NCBI RefSeq assembly: GCF_014199625.1
Contig: NZ_JACHNY010000015.1
Span: 1 to 44,516 of the forward strand
Direction of reading: 5' to 3'
Origin: Sphingomonas abaci
Lineage (GTDB): Bacteria > Pseudomonadota > Alphaproteobacteria > Sphingomonadales > Sphingomonadaceae
Length of the DNA: 44,516 nucleotides
Below the pieces are notes generated by a model, which saw only the letters and a program-made list of their open reading frames with translations, did not search any database and was not told the origin of the DNA. Below, one piece after another: positions 42,719 to 44,516 of the stretch (positions within the stretch are counted from its first letter, which is position 1; each line of letters begins with the position of its first letter). The translations under genes and the position numbers were made by a program.

Positions 42719-43009
42719 ATGAAAAAGTCGAGGCTTAGCGAGCAGCAGATAGCGTTCATCCTCAAGCAGGCCGAGGATAACAACCGTCGAGGAGGTTTGC
42801 CGGAAGGCCGGCATAATAATCCAGACCCCGGCCTACGCCGGGGCAGGCTCTACTATCGATAGCGTAGCGAATACGGAGGGTTGATGCCGTCGGTGATGAA
42901 GCGCCTGAAGGTGCCGGAGGAGGAGAATGTCCGGCTGAAACGGCTGGTGGCGAACCTCAGCTTAGACAAGGAGATGCTGCAGGACGTCATCCGCCGAAAA
43001 TGTAGGGCC
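42719..43009 (+). pseudogene. IS3-family OrfA, interrupted
   Basis: MKKSRLSEQQIAFILKQAED starts at 42719 and continues after a one-base shift as VEEVCRKAGI. The expected ATFYxWKKK segment is replaced by about 45 bases carrying a REP-like hairpin. Coding then resumes as YGGLMPSVMKRLKVPEEENV and RLKRLVANLSLDKEMLQDVI. The leucine-zipper end of OrfA is intact and then joins IS5-type sequence. TGAGCCCTCCGAATCGG near 42650 may be the left terminal repeat. Confidence 0.8.
42826..42862. repeat. REP-like hairpin inside IS3 orfA
   Basis: CCCCGGC and GCCGGGG (42826-42832, 42837-42843) form a 7-bp perfect stem with loop CTAC, followed by palindrome CTATCGATAG (42853-42862). The compact GC hairpin resembles repetitive extragenic palindromes common in sphingomonads; it sits within the transposase coding sequence. 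Confidence 0.55.
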
Positions 43010-43019
43010 TGGGCGCATA

Positions 43020-43286
43020 CGCTACCTGCTCGGCGACAAAGGCTACGACGCCGACAGGCTGCGGCGCTCGCTGCGCGACGGAGGCGCTGTTCCGATCATC
43101 CCGGGCCGGCGCAACCGCAAGCGCACTATCCGCTACGACAAGGACCGCTATCGCGGCCGCCACCTCATCGAAAACGCCTTTTGCCGCCTCAAGGACTTCC
43201 GCCGCGTCGCTACCCGCTACGACAAGCTGGCCGCCAACTTCCTCTCAGGCGTCGCGCTCGCAACAGCTACCGCGTTCTGGCTCTGA
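43020..43286 (+). pseudogene. IS5-family (IS427-like) transposase C-terminal remnant
   Basis: The frame from 43020 reads RYLLGDKGYDADRLRRSLRD, AVPIIPGRRNRKRTIRYDKD, RYRGRHLIENAFCRLKDFRR and VATRYDKLAANFLSGVALAT, ending in FWL-stop. This is the DDE C-terminal part of IS5-family transposases (D in GDKGYD, E in IENAFCRLKD). The N-terminal half is absent; the sequence is fused to the IS3 orfA remnant, so both elements are dead here. Confidence 0.85.
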
Positions 43287-43304
43287 ATGAGTCTCACCCC
43301 TAAG

Positions 43305-43322
43305 AGCGGTCTGTCCGCTTTC
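43305..43322. terminator. Short hairpin after IS5 remnant
   Basis: AGCGG and CCGCT flank loop TCTGT and are followed by TTT. It may stop transcription leaving the IS remnant or, from the other strand, the VapC gene. Confidence 0.35.
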
Positions 43323-43367
43323 GTCGGCGTAATTGGAGGTTCGAATAGGCATTTCTTGAGGCCCATC

Positions 43368-43757
43368 TCACCGACCTATTTGTATTTCGACATCCAACTG
43401 AAGTGCGTCCCAGGCGCGATCCATCGTGAGAGCAACACCGCCACCACTGATAGCTAAAGCAAGACAGATTCGATCACCGAGCGATAGTCCAGCTGCACGC
43501 GTTTCGCTGCGGAGTAGGCCGGCGATAGTGGCCTGGTTACGGTCGGCCGGCACCACCTCAACGTCAAGCTGTGCGATGATATCGAGGATCTGCTCGCGGG
43601 GTGTGTCGCGGTCGACCAGCTTGGCCATGACTTCGGCATAGTTGACAGCGCTCATCAACCCGCCGCCCATCTGTTCCGCAACGCGATCCGCGCTTGGCTC
43701 GTCAAAGAACGCAGCGAGGATAGCTGAGGCGTCAAGAATGATTGGCCTATCAGTCAC
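43368..43757 (-). CDS. vapC: VapC-type PIN-domain toxin
   Basis: A 129-residue PIN ribonuclease of the VapC kind, expected to cleave tRNA or rRNA when free. The acidic active-site residues are visible: Asp in PIILDASAIL, Glu in NYAEVMAKL, Asp in LSLGDRICLALA and Asp in ALTMDRAWDAL. It follows and overlaps its antitoxin gene by eight bases (GTGACTGA), with GGAAG upstream; a GTG at 43772 is an alternative start. The pair probably stabilises the plasmid. It lies between insertion-sequence remnants but appears intact. Confidence 0.88.
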   Translation of the reverse strand: MTDRPIILDASAILAAFFDEPSADRVAEQMGGGLMSAVNYAEVMAKLVDRDTPREQILDIIAQLDVEVVPADRNQATIAGLLRSETRAAGLSLGDRICLALAISGGGVALTMDRAWDALQLDVEIQIGR

Positions 43758-43998
43758 GTCCAGCTTCCGCACGGCGATCGGCGATTAGTTCGTCCGCGAC
43801 CAACCCGTCAGCTGGGGCATAAGGACGTAGCATAGCTTGTATCCGTTTAAGCACGTCTCGCCGCGGCCGAACGTGTAGTTCCCCGTCGACTACTCGCATC
43901 ATGACTTCGTCGCCATCGGCAAGGCCAAGCTCCCGGCGAATGTCGGATGGCAGCTGTAGCCGCCCACCGCTAACGAGGCGTCCGTTATGCACGTTCAT
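43750..43998 (-). CDS. vapB: AbrB/MazE-type antitoxin (VapB)
   Basis: An 82-residue protein with an N-terminal swapped-hairpin AbrB/SpoVT DNA-binding domain (GRLVSGGRLQLPSDIRRELG then LADGDEVMMRVVDGELHVRP) and a C-terminal toxin-binding tail (LVADELIADRRAEAGRD). It would neutralise VapC and repress their promoter. First gene of the two-gene operon; its stop overlaps the VapC start. Confidence 0.88.
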   Translation of the reverse strand: MNVHNGRLVSGGRLQLPSDIRRELGLADGDEVMMRVVDGELHVRPRRDVLKRIQAMLRPYAPADGLVADELIADRRAEAGRD

Positions 43999-44071
43999 GG
44001 TACTACACTCCTGCTATCGGGCAGTCTGCTTGGCGCTTCTATCCTTACAAGCGGATGATGGGGCGGGGCCG

Positions 44072-44516
44072 TGAGCAGCCCCCACCGGGTGGTCCGGCTT
44101 GTTAGTTAGTGCATTGTCGTCTCCGCCGCCATTGCCGGGCGTAGGTGGAGCGAAGCGGAACCGGAGGCCGGTAATGGCGGTGTCACCGCTTCCGGGGCGG
44201 GCGGGCGGTAGCCCAGGCTGCTGTGCGGCCGGACGGTGTTGTAGTGACGGCGCCATGCCTCGATCAGCACCCTGGCCTCCGCGAGGCTGTAGAAGATCTC
44301 GCCATTGAGCAGTTCGTCGCGAAGCGACCCGTTGAAGCTTTCGTTATAGCCGTTCTCCCATGGCGAGCCCGGGGCGATGTAGAGCGTCTTCACGCCGATC
44401 TGGCCGAGCCAGGTCTGGACGGCGGTGGCGATGAACTCGCTGCCGTAGCACATTGGGAAGCGCTGGAACGGGAGCCGCTATGGCCCTGATGAAGACAAGG
44501 CCGCGAAGCGGCCGCA
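44072..44516 (-). mobile_element. IS3-family element, partial, running to window end
   Basis: The outer end is probably TGAGCAGCCCCCACCGGGTG starting at 44072, which resembles IS3/IS407-type termini (TGA followed by a C-rich block). The only coding part is the C-terminal OrfB piece. Sequence from about 44455 to the end does not continue OrfB in frame, so the element is rearranged or truncated there. Confidence 0.65.
44106..44453 (-). pseudogene. IS3-family transposase OrfB C-terminal fragment
   Basis: A 115-residue piece of the integrase core: GSEFIATAVQTWLGQIGVKT, LYIAPGSPWENGYNESFNGS (catalytic Glu in NESFNG), LRDELLNGEIFYSLAEARVL, IEAWRRHYNTVRPHSSLGYR. It begins where the family has the second catalytic Asp (usually DNGxEF); here MCYGSEF replaces it, so the N-terminal two-thirds are gone. 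Not functional. Confidence 0.85.

Noticed and set aside
42881..43303. Apparent 140-codon transposase-like gene
   Set aside because: The N-terminal part is the end of IS3 OrfA, while the C-terminal part is an out-of-frame reading of an IS5 transposase. It is a fusion of two remnants, not one gene.

Overview
This GC-rich window is most simply read as part of an accessory plasmid of a sphingomonad-like alphaproteobacterium. The evidence is a replication initiator of the RPA family with iterons beside it, an adjacent parA-parB partition pair with four parS-like palindromes, and a MobF conjugative relaxase. TonB receptors and polysaccharide-degrading enzymes fit the same group. The taxonomic call is inference from gene content and base composition; no rRNA or tRNA is visible.

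Layout. (1) 0.1-4.5 kb, minus strand: the MobF relaxase-helicase and, overlapping it by ATGA, an upstream ribbon-helix-helix protein with a membrane segment. (2) 4.6-5.3 kb: an XRE regulator and a small membrane protein, divergent from the mobilisation genes. (3) 5.35-9.5 kb: a decayed stretch. It holds an NYN-domain pseudogene, a minus-strand cluster (small conserved protein, two-helix membrane protein, two emfourin-like inhibitor genes, both damaged) divergent from a short XRE regulator, and an IS3 remnant. (4) 9.6-14.0 kb, plus strand: a DNA/RNA non-specific nuclease, a lipoprotein, a membrane protein, a protealysin-type M4 metalloprotease interrupted by one stop codon, and an intact emfourin-like inhibitor overlapping the protease stop. 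(5) 14.0-14.4 kb: an AT-rich, hairpin-bearing boundary. (6) 14.4-26.7 kb: metabolic cargo, namely an FdhF/YdeP-type molybdopterin oxidoreductase, an SDR, a large unassigned probably all-helical protein, an MFS transporter, a zinc alcohol dehydrogenase, an MHS-type carboxylate/proton symporter and a GH3 glycosidase. (7) 26.7-30.5 kb: a PepSY membrane protein, a TonB receptor and a small His/Met-containing membrane protein, probably a metal uptake operon. (8) 30.5-35.0 kb: origin, repA, parB, parA and parS sites. (9) 35.0-41.1 kb: an HNH endonuclease, an ABM-domain membrane protein, an alpha/beta hydrolase, an SDR and a GH115 alpha-glucuronidase. (10) 41.3-44.5 kb: a truncated TonB receptor, a chimera of IS3 and IS5 remnants, a VapBC-type toxin-antitoxin pair and the end of another IS3-family element.

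How the parts fit. The replication, partition, mobilisation and toxin-antitoxin genes are the plasmid backbone. The GH115, GH3, transporter, dehydrogenase and TonB genes suggest uptake and breakdown of plant-type acidic oligosaccharides such as glucuronoxylan fragments. The most unusual part is 6.8-14.0 kb. Two opposed gene sets carry three members of the emfourin M4-protease-inhibitor family, with membrane and lipoprotein partners and a nuclease, and several members are broken by point changes. This looks like a protease/inhibitor module now being lost, and it is my main candidate for a little-described system.
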